Assembly: GCA_031289145.1 (NCBI GenBank)
Contig: JAITQA010000109.1
Coordinates: 1-64,000, forward strand
Reading direction: 5' to 3'
Source of the DNA: Dysgonamonadaceae bacterium
Lineage (GTDB): Bacteria; Bacteroidota; Bacteroidia; Bacteroidales; Azobacteroidaceae
DNA: 64,000 nucleotides
Part shown: positions 47,427-57,087 of the stretch, piece by piece
Position numbering within the stretch: the stretch's first letter is position 1
Layout: every line of letters starts with the position of its first letter
The notes under the pieces: generated by a model
The model's input: only the letters and a program-made list of their open reading frames with translations
The model's database searches: none
What the model was told of the DNA's origin: nothing
Position numbers and translations under genes: made by a program

Positions 47427-49478
47427 ATGAAAAAAATCTTATTAATAGTAGGTATTGTGGCGCTTTTCGCTACTTCCTGCAGCGACGATTATCTTGATGT
47501 AAGACGCTATGGGCAAACAGAAGACATCATTCCTACAAGTCAGGACAATGTAGAGAGGTATCTCAATGGCGTGTACGATTTGATGTATCCCGAAAAATAC
47601 GGCTTTGCCGACCAGGACCAGCAATGGTTGCTCAAACCGCACATGGCGATGTCAAACTATCCAACGCTGGATATTCAACCCGACGGCTGGGACGTAGCTT
47701 TCTCGCGTCAGGCATGGACAACCGACCAGGCAGAATTTTCAGGCGGTTGGCAACGGGCTTACAGAGCGATTGTCAGAGCCAACGATTTCATTCAGATTTT
47801 GAACGAAAGAGTTGACCCGGCAATTTTGACAGGCGGTGCAGCAACTGCCGAAAAAATGGAAGCGGAAGCAAGAGGAATCAGGGGGTACTTCTACACATGG
47901 TTGGTTCAAAACTTTGGCGGTGTGCCGATGTTACTCACAGGCGACAGTTATGGTACAACGCCGAACAAAAAACGCGACACAGCCGAAGACGCTTGGAACC
48001 TGATTATCGAAGACTTTGAATATGCTGCCAACCACTTGGATTGGACGCCGAGAAACGGTGAAAAAGGACGTGTAACCAAAGGTATGGCCTTGGCTTATCT
48101 CGGACAAGCCCACATGTATAACGAAAATTGGGCTGAAGCAAAAGCGACATTCAGACAAATTATCGACAGCGGCGTTTATTCGTTGAACCCCTGTTTTGGC
48201 CAAATCGACGTGCCGGGGAACAACTGGCAAGCCGAAAGTATTTGGGAAGTGGCGTTTACCGAAAATCAACGCATGGGTCCGGGTGCAGAAGCCGACGGCG
48301 ACAATCTCTGGATTCCTTCGCAGTTGAAAGGTTCAAAAGAATACGGCGCATGGGGACCTCACTATGTTTCCTACGAATTTACCTACTCTTTCGAGCCGGG
48401 CGACAAACGCTTGCAGTATGAAATTGCCCGCTATGGCGGTTACAACGAATGGTTAAGAGCCGAAGCAGACCCATCCATTTTCGATATTCAGATAAAAGAT
48501 TTCTATGGGTTTGCAAATTATATCAGCTTTACGCCCGATTACGGAAGAACGGGCGCTTCAGGCGAATGGCGAGCTCCTTTTGTAACCTCCGACTTAGTGC
48601 CTTATAATTCAGACACAAAGCACTACAAAATGGCGATTGATAAGATAATGCCTAACGGAGAAGCAAGAAAATATAATCCTATCTCTGCTATCCTGATGCG
48701 CTATGCGGCTGTGTTGCTTAACTATGCCGAGTGCTGCTTTGAACTGGAAGGCGATAATTCAGCAGAAGGTTGGGAATATATTCAAAAAATTCGTGAAAGA
48801 GCTTTTGGAAAATACGAAGTGAACGCATCAAAGACCGCTTATCCGGGTGCACAATTCTATAACGGTACTTTCCCGTTTGAATTGAATACCGACCCCGGAT
48901 TAGTTGTTCCGGATGCTAAAACTTTCTATGCCAACTATAAACGTGCTGCCGGTCCTGTTACGGGCAAGTACAACAGATTTTTGGGTCAGACCGTCACGCA
49001 AAAACAATACACCGGTACAGTGCCTATTTATTCAAGCGACGCCGCTATTTTTGCGCCCGATTGGAGTATTAATCCTCCTGATGTATATCCGGGCGACATG
49101 GTTTCGGCTCCTGTTCCTAATTATCAAGAGTTTACTTATACCAGCACGTATAACTACAAACCCTACACCTCTCCGGCATGGAAAGTAGCACTGGTAATAG
49201 AACGTCGTCATGAATTTTTTGCAGAATATTCGTTGTGGTATGACATCTGTCGTACGGGAATGGCAAAAGAGTATCTGGACGCCGAATATCCGATGAATAA
49301 CGAAGCGCTGAATTGGGATGATTCTCTTCTTGGCGCTACGGGCGTAAGAACGGTGAATAACCCGCATACGGTTCGTATTTATGAGCACAACGTTAATCGT
49401 GAAATTTATCCTATTCCATTGATTGAACTGACCAGTAATTCAGAAATGTCATTGGGTGACCAAAATCCGGGATATTGA
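47427..49478 (+). CDS. SusD/RagB-type glycan-binding lipoprotein
   Basis: A 683-residue surface lipoprotein. The start at 47427 (MKKILLIVGIVALFATSC) gives a clean lipobox; an ATG two codons earlier is also possible. The N-terminal SusD-like domain (QTEDIIPTSQDNVERYLNGVYD in segments), TPR-type helices (KGMALAYLGQAHMYNENWAEAKATFRQII in segments) and C-terminal family region (ERRHEFFAEYSLWYDICRTG, then YPIPLIEL) are clear. It is the lid of the SusC transporter. It is longer than average (typically 500-600), with extra loops around residues 490-560. Confidence 0.95.
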   Translation: MKKILLIVGIVALFATSCSDDYLDVRRYGQTEDIIPTSQDNVERYLNGVYDLMYPEKYGFADQDQQWLLKPHMAMSNYPTLDIQPDGWDVAFSRQAWTTDQAEFSGGWQRAYRAIVRANDFIQILNERVDPAILTGGAATAEKMEAEARGIRGYFYTWLVQNFGGVPMLLTGDSYGTTPNKKRDTAEDAWNLIIEDFEYAANHLDWTPRNGEKGRVTKGMALAYLGQAHMYNENWAEAKATFRQIIDSGVYSLNPCFGQIDVPGNNWQAESIWEVAFTENQRMGPGAEADGDNLWIPSQLKGSKEYGAWGPHYVSYEFTYSFEPGDKRLQYEIARYGGYNEWLRAEADPSIFDIQIKDFYGFANYISFTPDYGRTGASGEWRAPFVTSDLVPYNSDTKHYKMAIDKIMPNGEARKYNPISAILMRYAAVLLNYAECCFELEGDNSAEGWEYIQKIRERAFGKYEVNASKTAYPGAQFYNGTFPFELNTDPGLVVPDAKTFYANYKRAAGPVTGKYNRFLGQTVTQKQYTGTVPIYSSDAAIFAPDWSINPPDVYPGDMVSAPVPNYQEFTYTSTYNYKPYTSPAWKVALVIERRHEFFAEYSLWYDICRTGMAKEYLDAEYPMNNEALNWDDSLLGATGVRTVNNPHTVRIYEHNVNREIYPIPLIELTSNSEMSLGDQNPGY

Positions 49479-49487
49479 TATCACGGC

Positions 49488-49560
49488 TTTTGCAGGGGCT
49501 GTCTCAATGCACGGGCGCCCCCTGCAAAATCCTGCACAGGCATTGGTTTGCGGTGCAGGA
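49488..49560 (+). other. Two tandem hairpins between susD and the epimerase gene
   Basis: TTTTGCAGGGG (49488-49498) pairs perfectly with CCCCTGCAAAA (49519-49529). TCCTGCAC (49530-49537) pairs with GTGCAGGA (49553-49560). Neither is followed by a T run, so a simple terminator is unlikely; an RNA-processing or stability element for the susCD message is more plausible. Confidence 0.6.
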
Positions 49561-49598
49561 ACAAAATCAAACTAATTAATTAATAACACATATATTGT

Positions 49599-50978
49599 AT
49601 GAAAAACATTTTAGCATTAGGTTTAATCTTATTTTTAACATTCTCGTGTGCTCCAAAGCCCACGGAAGAGGAAATTGCAGCATCGCAAATGAAACAGGAA
49701 ATTGTCGATGATTTGGAAAACAACGTGTTGGCTTTCTGGGCAAAATACGCCCCCGACTCCACCGACGGTTTCTACGGACAAATTCTCGCCGACGCCACAC
49801 CTGTTCCTCAGGCCAACAGAGGCGCTATCCTCAACGCACGTATCCTGTGGACATTCTCTACGGCTTATCGAGAACTGAAGGATGAGCAATACAAAGTATT
49901 AGCCGACCGCGCTGCAAATTATTTCCTGAACCATTTTTTGGATAAGGAATATGGCGGCGTATTCTACGATTTGTTTGCCGACGGTACTCCCGCTGCCACG
50001 CAAAAGGTAGTGTATGCCAATGCTTTTGCTATCTACGGATTGTCGGAACACTATCGCGCCACCCAAAATCAGGCGAGTTTAGACGCTGCTATTGACATTT
50101 TCAAAACCTTGGCAACGTATGCCTACGACTCCATCAACGGCGGCTTTATCGAACAGTTTTCACGCGAATGGGTGTTGCCCGAAAATTTGTATGCTCCAAA
50201 AGGCATGAACAATAACCTGCATGTTCTTGAGGCGCTTACAAACCTTTATCGCGTGTGGAAAGACCCGCTTCTGGAGAAAATATTCAGAACTCAAATTGAC
50301 GTAGAATCGAACAAAATTCTCGATCAAACCACATGGCACGAAAATCTTTACCTGACAATGGACTGGCAAAATCTTCAGCATATTGATTCCTACGGACACG
50401 ACATAGAATTTTCATGGTTGCTGGTTGAAGCTGCTGAAGTGCTTGGAGACGAAGCCGTTCTTGCAGACACCAAGCGAATCGCGGTGAACATTGCCGAAGT
50501 GCAATTGAAAGAAGGAACCGACTCGTTGGGCTATATCAAAGGCGAAAAGAATCACAATCCTGCTCCGCAAGGATTTGGCGCCTTTCCTCCTCCCCCACCC
50601 CGCGCAAATGTGAAATTGAGCAAAGAGGATCAAGAACGTATCGCTCGCATGCAGGAAATGATGGCAGCTAATCGCGCAGCGCTGGAACAACACGGCGAAC
50701 GTCTCGAATGGTGGCCGCAGGCTGAAGCGGTGGTTGGCTATTACAATGCCTATCAAATCAGTGGGGATGTGAAATTTCTCCATGCCTCTATTGCCGCCTG
50801 GAACTGGATTAACAAGTATTACATCGACCGAGAAGTAGGCGAATGGTATGGCAATGTGCATGTAGACGGCACACCCGTTACAACTTTTGAAAAAGCAAGT
50901 ATGTGGCGCTGCCCTTATCACAACAGCCGTATGGGCTTTGAAATATTGAATAGAATTAAAACGATAAAAATCAAATAA
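49599..50978 (+). CDS. Exported 2-epimerase of the cellobiose/mannobiose (AGE) family
   Basis: A 459-residue lipoprotein (lipobox FSC, C17) with an (alpha/alpha)6 barrel of the N-acylglucosamine/cellobiose 2-epimerase family. Candidate catalytic histidines: H208 in MNNNLHVLEALTNLY, H267 in YGHDIEFSW and H441 in CPYHNSRMGF; WWPQAEAVVGYYNAYQ is the family signature. The enzyme epimerises C2 of the reducing-end sugar, for example mannobiose to mannosyl-glucose. Known members are cytoplasmic and about 390-400 residues; this one has a lipoprotein signal and an extra loop at residues 318-366 with FGAFPPPPPRANVK followed by a charged helix. It is 2 bases before the next gene. Confidence 0.85.
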   Translation: MKNILALGLILFLTFSCAPKPTEEEIAASQMKQEIVDDLENNVLAFWAKYAPDSTDGFYGQILADATPVPQANRGAILNARILWTFSTAYRELKDEQYKVLADRAANYFLNHFLDKEYGGVFYDLFADGTPAATQKVVYANAFAIYGLSEHYRATQNQASLDAAIDIFKTLATYAYDSINGGFIEQFSREWVLPENLYAPKGMNNNLHVLEALTNLYRVWKDPLLEKIFRTQIDVESNKILDQTTWHENLYLTMDWQNLQHIDSYGHDIEFSWLLVEAAEVLGDEAVLADTKRIAVNIAEVQLKEGTDSLGYIKGEKNHNPAPQGFGAFPPPPPRANVKLSKEDQERIARMQEMMAANRAALEQHGERLEWWPQAEAVVGYYNAYQISGDVKFLHASIAAWNWINKYYIDREVGEWYGNVHVDGTPVTTFEKASMWRCPYHNSRMGFEILNRIKTIKIK

Positions 50979-50980
50979 TT

Positions 50981-52903
50981 ATGCGTAAACTTTTTTCAAC
51001 AGTATTGCTTTCGCTGGCATTTTTTACACTGGCGTCGGCAGGTAATTATAACGGGTTCAAGGTTTCGGTTTATACAAAAGCCTATACCACAATGAGAATG
51101 AGTGATATCCATTGGTTAGACTCGACATGGAACATTATCTCAAGTCAGATTAAAGTGGACAAGATTTATCTTGAAACCCACCGCGATATGAAAATTGTTC
51201 CTGACGAAACCCTTGAACAGGCAAAGAAATTCTTCCTGAGCAAAGGTGTTGAAGTCGCAGGCGGTATCACTTACACCATAAGCGAAATGAATAATTTTGA
51301 AACTTTCTGTTATTCAAATCCCGAACACCGCAAATTCGTAAAGGAAGTTGCAGAACATACCGCAAAGCATTTCGATGAGTTCATTCTCGACGACTTTTTC
51401 TTTACAAGTTGCAAGTCGGACATAGAAATTAAGGCCAAAGGAACAAAAAGCTGGACGCAATACCGTAACGAACTGATGACGGAAGCCGGCAGGGAATTGG
51501 TTATCAATCCTGCAAAAAAGGTCAATCCCAAAGTCAAAGTCATCATCAAGTATCCAAACTGGTATGACCATTTCCAAGGTCTTGGTTTCAACTTGGAAAC
51601 AGGGCCTCAGATATTCGACGGCGTATGGACAGGTACCGAAACACGCGACCCTTCAGGCTCGCAACACTTGCAAAATTACCAAAGTTACGGCATCATCCGC
51701 TATTTTCATAATCTGCGCCCCGGACATAATTTTGGGGGATGGATTGACAGCGGTGGCGCCGGTATGGGCATGGACCGCTATGCCGAACAATTTTGGCTTA
51801 CTTTTTTTGCAAAAGCGCCGGAAATTGCCCTTTGCGCTTATGACGAACTTATCGGTGTACGCCTGAATCCCGAACAGCATCGTACCGCATGGCAAGGTCA
51901 AAGCACAAGTTTCGACTACGACGAAATGGCTAAACCCGTCAATCTGAACGGGAAACTTGCAAGTCCCACAACCATAGCGAGAGTAGCGGGATATACGGCG
52001 GAAAAAATTAACGCTTTCATTTCAAAATTGGGTAATCCAGTAGGCGTGAAAACATACAAGCCTCACCATTCGGAAGGCGATGACTTTTTACCTAACTATC
52101 TGGGTATGGCCGGTATTCCAATGGATATCACACCGGAATTTCCAACCGACCAAAAGATTGTTTTGCTTACCGAACAGGCAAAATACGACCCCGCATTGCT
52201 TACGAAAATCAAAGCGCAACTCAACAAGGGTGGCGATGTGGTCATTACAACCAATCTGCTGAAAGCCATTCCTGAAAAAATCGCTGAAATTTGCGAATTA
52301 CGTGTGCCGACCGACGTGCTTGTCAATGAATTTGGCGCAGGGTACGGCGCTGCACAGAAAGCGGGAAAAGACATTCTTGTTCCCATGGTGATGTATCATA
52401 CCAACGACGCTTGGGAAACAGTTAGCGCCGGTCGTCCGCTTACAGGTGGCGTTACCGGCTATCCTGTAATCCTTCGTGCGCAATATTCCAAAGGCAATCT
52501 GTATGTGATAACCATTCCCAACGACTTCGGCAATCTGTATGATTATCCCGAAAGCGTGCTGAATCAGTTCCGTCAGTTGCTGTCGAAAGATATTGACGTG
52601 AGAATTGAAGCGCCCGTTAAAGTGAGCTTGTTCGCTTACGACAACGGAACATTTATTGTAGAATCTTTCCGTGACGAGCCGGTAACCATCAAAATTATTA
52701 CCGGAAGAGATGTTGAAAAACTGACTGATTTAGTTGCCAACACTGTATATGAAAAACTTCCGTCGCCACGTCCCGCTTTTGCATTTCCCGCAGGAATGGA
52801 ACTGCCGGAAGGCTTTGATATGTCGGCGTTTATACCCGGTGGAAATACGAGTTCATTCCGTGTAACAATTCCGCCTCATTCATACAAAGTATTTAAAAAA
52901 TAA
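50981..52903 (+). CDS. Unassigned exported protein, TIM-barrel glycosidase-like (GH42-like layout)
   Basis: A 640-residue protein with signal peptide (to about residue 20). Residues 25-320 look like a TIM barrel: strand-rich blocks DKIYLETHRD, VEVAGGITYT, DEFILDDFFFTSC, KVKVIIKYPNWYD, DGVWTGTETRDP and GGWID. Residues about 355-500 look like an alpha/beta glutamine-amidotransferase-like domain, and the rest is a beta domain, a layout like GH42 or the GHL families. Acidic pairs in ILDDFFF and TGTETRD are possible catalytic sites. A Pro/Phe/Gly-rich segment lies at 594-622. I recognise the conserved blocks as a widespread hypothetical family but know no assigned activity. It is embedded between the epimerase and the mannanase. 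Confidence 0.55.
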   Translation: MRKLFSTVLLSLAFFTLASAGNYNGFKVSVYTKAYTTMRMSDIHWLDSTWNIISSQIKVDKIYLETHRDMKIVPDETLEQAKKFFLSKGVEVAGGITYTISEMNNFETFCYSNPEHRKFVKEVAEHTAKHFDEFILDDFFFTSCKSDIEIKAKGTKSWTQYRNELMTEAGRELVINPAKKVNPKVKVIIKYPNWYDHFQGLGFNLETGPQIFDGVWTGTETRDPSGSQHLQNYQSYGIIRYFHNLRPGHNFGGWIDSGGAGMGMDRYAEQFWLTFFAKAPEIALCAYDELIGVRLNPEQHRTAWQGQSTSFDYDEMAKPVNLNGKLASPTTIARVAGYTAEKINAFISKLGNPVGVKTYKPHHSEGDDFLPNYLGMAGIPMDITPEFPTDQKIVLLTEQAKYDPALLTKIKAQLNKGGDVVITTNLLKAIPEKIAEICELRVPTDVLVNEFGAGYGAAQKAGKDILVPMVMYHTNDAWETVSAGRPLTGGVTGYPVILRAQYSKGNLYVITIPNDFGNLYDYPESVLNQFRQLLSKDIDVRIEAPVKVSLFAYDNGTFIVESFRDEPVTIKIITGRDVEKLTDLVANTVYEKLPSPRPAFAFPAGMELPEGFDMSAFIPGGNTSSFRVTIPPHSYKVFKK

Positions 52904-52918
52904 AATTAAAAATACATA

Positions 52919-54166
52919 ATGAAAAAGACTGTTATATTCATTTTATGTTGCTTGCTGCTTGGCGTTTCCGCTCAAGCAGCGGCTTTTAAGCCTGTTAATC
53001 CGAATGCTGCACCCGAGGCAAAGCAACTTCTCAGCTTCTTGTATTCGGTGCAAGGAAAATACACCATAACAGGACAACACAATTTTGTAAGCGATTTTCC
53101 CCGCTACGATAATGTGGTGAAAGAAATAACCGGAACTTCCTCCGAATTGTGGGGCGCCGATTTCAGTTTTGTGGCGCTTGGCGATAATGTACAGCGGTTT
53201 CAACATTGCGGCCCAATGAACCTGACTGCTCCTTTCGGACCTTGCGAGGTGAACGGTTTGACAAAAGCGCAACTTCGGCAATCCATTGTCGATGAAGCGA
53301 AAATACAGTACGAAAATGGTAGAATTATTACGTTGATGTGGCATTGCTGCTTTCCTTCCAATGGCGACGAATGTAACGGCGATGATATTTGGCGCCTCAC
53401 CGACAGACTTCCTTCGCAGAAAGAATGGGACGAACTCGTTACCGACGGCACCGAATTGAATAAGCAATGGAAAGCGCAAATGGATGGCGTGGCCATTTAC
53501 TTGAAACAGTTGCAAGATGCCAATGTTCCCGTTTTGTGGCGTCCTTTCCACGAAATGAACGGCGTTTGGTTCTGGTGGTGCAACAAACCGGGCGAAAACG
53601 GTTTCAAAAAATTGTGGATTGCCATGTTCGATTATTTCACGAAACACCACAAACTGAATAACCTGTTGTGGGTATGGAACACAAACGCGCCCCGCGATAA
53701 AGTAGGCGACGAAGCCGGTCCTTATGCCGATTTCTTCCCCGGCGTTGACTATGTTGATGTGCTGGCGGCAGACGTGTATAGCAATGATTGGAAACAGTCG
53801 CACCACGACCAGTTGCTCGAACTTGGCGGCGGCAAACTCATTGCACTTGGCGAAGTTGGCAACGCTCCGACAGCCGAAATATACGAAAAACAACCTTATT
53901 GGTCTTGGTTTATGGTTTGGGGATATTGCATATACGATTTCTCGGCTATGATGGCGAATATGCCTCCGCCCCCCCCGCCGCCAACGGAAGAAGAGAAAGC
54001 AGAACAGGCGGCTGCACCCGTTGCACCACCTGCTGCGCCCGCTGCGCCTGCAATGGCTTTCCCCAACACAAATCCTGCTGTGAAGGCAATTTATGACGAC
54101 GCCCGCAGCCTTACTTTAGATAGAATTGATTTCTCACATAAAACATACAAACTGAAAAAAATATGA
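52919..54166 (+). CDS. GH26 family beta-mannanase
   Basis: A 415-residue exported enzyme (signal peptide to about residue 20) that cuts beta-1,4-mannan. GH26 barrel: ITGQHNF at the start, MWHCCFP, acid/base E212 in LWRPFHEMNGVWFWW, and nucleophile E312 in LIALGEVGNAP. Near the end of the barrel, at residues 348-382, a run of seven prolines is followed by an acidic and then Ala/Pro-rich stretch ending in AMAFP, before the last barrel helix resumes. This insert is not part of the family. The stop overlaps the next start (ATGA). It is the best indicator that the locus targets mannan. Confidence 0.92.
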   Translation: MKKTVIFILCCLLLGVSAQAAAFKPVNPNAAPEAKQLLSFLYSVQGKYTITGQHNFVSDFPRYDNVVKEITGTSSELWGADFSFVALGDNVQRFQHCGPMNLTAPFGPCEVNGLTKAQLRQSIVDEAKIQYENGRIITLMWHCCFPSNGDECNGDDIWRLTDRLPSQKEWDELVTDGTELNKQWKAQMDGVAIYLKQLQDANVPVLWRPFHEMNGVWFWWCNKPGENGFKKLWIAMFDYFTKHHKLNNLLWVWNTNAPRDKVGDEAGPYADFFPGVDYVDVLAADVYSNDWKQSHHDQLLELGGGKLIALGEVGNAPTAEIYEKQPYWSWFMVWGYCIYDFSAMMANMPPPPPPPTEEEKAEQAAAPVAPPAAPAAPAMAFPNTNPAVKAIYDDARSLTLDRIDFSHKTYKLKKI

Positions 54167-56076
54167 AACTCAAAAATTTATTATTTGTGCTTTTCGTTTT
54201 GGCGGCAACATTTTCCGCCTCGGCGCAACCCGAAGTGATGGCTTGGGGCAATATGACCGGTATCAGAATTGACGGTCAATTGATTGATTTTGAATCGTTT
54301 TTGGCTGTTGCCGAAAAAGACGGGAAAATCGAATTTACCGGCATGGAACGCCAAAGTCCCTTGTTTATACGCGACGGATTGAAACAAACCGTTACAACGG
54401 CTATCGGTAAAATCAAATTCACACAGATTGTTACCGAGAAATCCAAAGGTGTGGTCGATGTTGCCATTGAAATGACGTCTGACACCACGCTCGAAGTTGA
54501 CGGCGTTTATTTCCGAATATTGTTACCGGTAAAATATTATGCCGAAAAAACCTTGGAAATAGGAGAAAAGCGTGTTTTTGTGAAAGGCGAGAGTCAGCAA
54601 GTAACGCTTGATTTCGACAGAACGGTTGTCGCTTTTGAGAAAGTACGACCAAATCCTTTTGCCGCATTTGCAGGTTGGGGCGGATTTCGCATGCCTCCCG
54701 AACCCACCGATTTGTATGTTGAAATTGCAGGGAAAAATCTGCAAAAAGGGCAGACTTCAAATTTGAATTTCACCATCACGGCAGCCGGTAAAATCAATAA
54801 CGAAAAGGTTGAAATTGCAGTTGATGTAAAAAGTCCGGGGCGCGAATTTCTTGGATTGGGCGGAAATTTCCGCTTGCAAAGTCCGCAAAACGACCCCAAA
54901 GTGATAGATTACTGTCTCGAAAATATGCGTGTGGCTTTTGGCAGGGTAGAAATGCCTTGGTCGAGTTGGCAGCCGGTAGAAAAATCCGAACCGCTGCAAG
55001 AAGCCCTGAGCGGCAAAATCAGTCCACAAGTTGAAAAGTCAATGCAAATGGCGCAACGGCTTAAAAAATTGGGAATGCCGGTTATTGTCAGTGCATGGTT
55101 TCCACCCTCATGGGCTATCGACCCTGCATACCCGCGCGGATTCGGAGGCGTTTCCGCACAACGACTGCTGGTATACAAACAAGACCAAATCTACAAGTCT
55201 ATTGCCGATTATTTGCTGGCTTTGAAAAGCCTTTACGGCGTGGAGGCGACTGCATTCTCGTTTAATGAATCGGATATAGGTATCGACGTGTATTTTTCAC
55301 CCGAACAACATGCTTACCTTATCAAGACCTTGGGCGCTTACTTAGCATCAAGAGGACTGTCAACCAAGCTGTTACTCGGAGATAATTCCGACGCCACAAC
55401 TTTCGACTTTGTATTGCCTGCTCTGAACGACCCGGCAACTCATCCCTATATTTATGCCATATCCTTCCATTCATGGCGCGGTTGCGACGACATTACGTTG
55501 CAAAAATGGGAATGGGCTTCCCGGCAATTGAACGTTCCGCTTATCATTGGCGAAGGCAGTACAGACGCTGCAGCTCACCGCTACCCGCAAATTTTTGCCG
55601 AACAGACTTTTGCACTCTACGAGATTAACCTTTATACCCGTATCTGTGCGATATGTCATCCACAATCCATTCTGCAATGGCAACTTACATCGGATTATTC
55701 AATTCTTTGGGGCGATGGGATTTACAATTCTACCGGTCCGTTGCGTCCTACGCAACGCTTCTGGAATCTGAAACAACTTGCCGCTACTCCCGAACATTCC
55801 TATTCTTTGCCGTTCGACTGTAGCAAATCAGAGGTTAATCCCGCTGTTTTCGGTAATATTGCCAACGGGCAATATGTAGTGCATGCCGTTAATAATGGCG
55901 CCGAATGTCCTTCGGTAATTAAAGGCTTGCCGGTAACAAAAGATTCACAAATAACTGTTTATGTTACAAACAATAAACAGAATATGGAACAAGTGAAGAA
56001 TTTCAAAATCGTGAACGGAGAATTGCAGGTTAATTTCCCTGCGGTTAGTTTTGTTTCGGTATTCATAAAAAATTAA
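54163..56076 (+). CDS. GH-A clan glycosidase, GH30-like
   Basis: A 637-residue exported protein. An N-terminal beta domain of about 210 residues leads into a TIM barrel starting GREFLGLGGNFRLQ, like the GH30 entry GxGGxF. Acid/base is E370 in AFSFNESDIG and nucleophile E465 in LIIGEGSTD; a C-terminal beta-sandwich wraps the barrel, as in GH30. Exact family is uncertain (GH30 or a related O-glycosyl hydrolase). An insert NPFAAFAGWGGFRMPPEP sits in the N-terminal domain (162-182). Overlaps the mannanase gene by 4 bases and the next gene follows after 3, so it is in the same transcript. Confidence 0.7.
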   Translation: MKLKNLLFVLFVLAATFSASAQPEVMAWGNMTGIRIDGQLIDFESFLAVAEKDGKIEFTGMERQSPLFIRDGLKQTVTTAIGKIKFTQIVTEKSKGVVDVAIEMTSDTTLEVDGVYFRILLPVKYYAEKTLEIGEKRVFVKGESQQVTLDFDRTVVAFEKVRPNPFAAFAGWGGFRMPPEPTDLYVEIAGKNLQKGQTSNLNFTITAAGKINNEKVEIAVDVKSPGREFLGLGGNFRLQSPQNDPKVIDYCLENMRVAFGRVEMPWSSWQPVEKSEPLQEALSGKISPQVEKSMQMAQRLKKLGMPVIVSAWFPPSWAIDPAYPRGFGGVSAQRLLVYKQDQIYKSIADYLLALKSLYGVEATAFSFNESDIGIDVYFSPEQHAYLIKTLGAYLASRGLSTKLLLGDNSDATTFDFVLPALNDPATHPYIYAISFHSWRGCDDITLQKWEWASRQLNVPLIIGEGSTDAAAHRYPQIFAEQTFALYEINLYTRICAICHPQSILQWQLTSDYSILWGDGIYNSTGPLRPTQRFWNLKQLAATPEHSYSLPFDCSKSEVNPAVFGNIANGQYVVHAVNNGAECPSVIKGLPVTKDSQITVYVTNNKQNMEQVKNFKIVNGELQVNFPAVSFVSVFIKN

Positions 56077-56079
56077 TTT

Positions 56080-57066
56080 ATGAAGAAAAATTCAAATACA
56101 GCAAAATTGGGCATTGCGCTCTTCATGTTTGTGCTCAGCATCAGCATATCTGCGCAAGCCCCGTTTCAGTTCAACATGCCTGAACCCTTGAAATGTACCG
56201 ATAAAAAATGTCTTATTGAGCTTGTTGATAACTATTTCAAAGCGCTGGTTGCACACGATGCAAGTAAAATTCCATTTGCAATGAATGCGCGTTTTGTCGA
56301 AAATGTTGATTCCAAACCAATTGGAGAAGGTCTTTGGCAAACCGCTTCGGCAGTGCCGACTACTTTCAAAATCTATGTGCCCGACCCTACTGTCAGAGAA
56401 GTTGGTTTTTTGGGAATGATGGAAGAACAAGGCAAGCCTGTAATGATAGCGCTTCGTTTGAAAATTTCCGACGATGGTTTCGTTAACGAGGCTGAACACC
56501 TGATTGCAAGGGGTATCGACCCGAGAAATATGAAATACCTGCAAACTGTTCGTCCGGGGTTTCTTACTACCATTCCCGAAAAGGAACGCATGAAAAGATG
56601 GGAAATTACGGGAATCGCTTATTCTTACTACGATGCCCTGATTATGGACAACGGCTTTCTTTCTCCAATGGCGGATGATTGTGCCCGCCGCGAAAACGGT
56701 TCTCCGGCAAGTAACAGCGGTATTCCCGACAATGAAACAGACGAATCGCCCAATTACAGCGCATTGAAAACCGTTGACCAACTCAACACCAACATGATGG
56801 ACTATATCAATGATATTGACAATGTAAGGGTGTTTGCCGTTGATACGGAAACAGGGCTGGCTATTGGTTTTTCACATTTCCGACATGAAATGAATAAAAA
56901 AACATTTCCTATTTATAACGTTCCGGGCGTTACAAGCCGCGAAATGCAGATGCCGGCTTTTGACCTCCCTGCTGCGCATGTTTACAAAATAAGTAAAGGT
57001 CAGATTCACGAAATTGAAGCCATGGGATTTTTAGCCAAATACATGGCGCTCAGCGGTTGGGAATAA
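56080..57066 (+). CDS. Exported NTF2/SnoaL-like (DUF8021-like) protein
   Basis: A 328-residue protein with signal peptide ending at SAQ, followed by APFQFNMPEP and a two-part NTF2-like fold. The first half has KKCLIELVDNYFKALVAHDASKIPF-type helices (in segments) and a strand-rich body. The second half contains MADDCARRENG and, near the end, FDLPAAHVYKISKGQIHEIEAMGF, typical of NTF2-like folds and similar to a family otherwise common in fungi. The function is unknown: ligand binding, hydratase or lyase roles are all possible. It is 3 bases after the GH30-like gene and 21 before the MoaF-like gene. Confidence 0.55.
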   Translation: MKKNSNTAKLGIALFMFVLSISISAQAPFQFNMPEPLKCTDKKCLIELVDNYFKALVAHDASKIPFAMNARFVENVDSKPIGEGLWQTASAVPTTFKIYVPDPTVREVGFLGMMEEQGKPVMIALRLKISDDGFVNEAEHLIARGIDPRNMKYLQTVRPGFLTTIPEKERMKRWEITGIAYSYYDALIMDNGFLSPMADDCARRENGSPASNSGIPDNETDESPNYSALKTVDQLNTNMMDYINDIDNVRVFAVDTETGLAIGFSHFRHEMNKKTFPIYNVPGVTSREMQMPAFDLPAAHVYKISKGQIHEIEAMGFLAKYMALSGWE

Positions 57067-57087
57067 AACCTTTTAAAAATAACATCC

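Noticed and set aside
49488..49560. Rho-independent terminator after susD
   Set aside because: The stems are followed by A-rich or mixed sequence rather than a T run.
52943..53893. 316-codon antisense frame opposite the GH26 gene
   Set aside because: It lies fully within a recognised gene on the other strand, has no family signature and no promoter; long antisense frames are frequent across this locus because of its codon use.
53960..54064. Possibility that the proline run in GH26 is a sequencing or slippage error
   Set aside because: The reading frame continues correctly into the last barrel helix, and similar inserts occur in neighbouring genes with different bases, so an error is unlikely.
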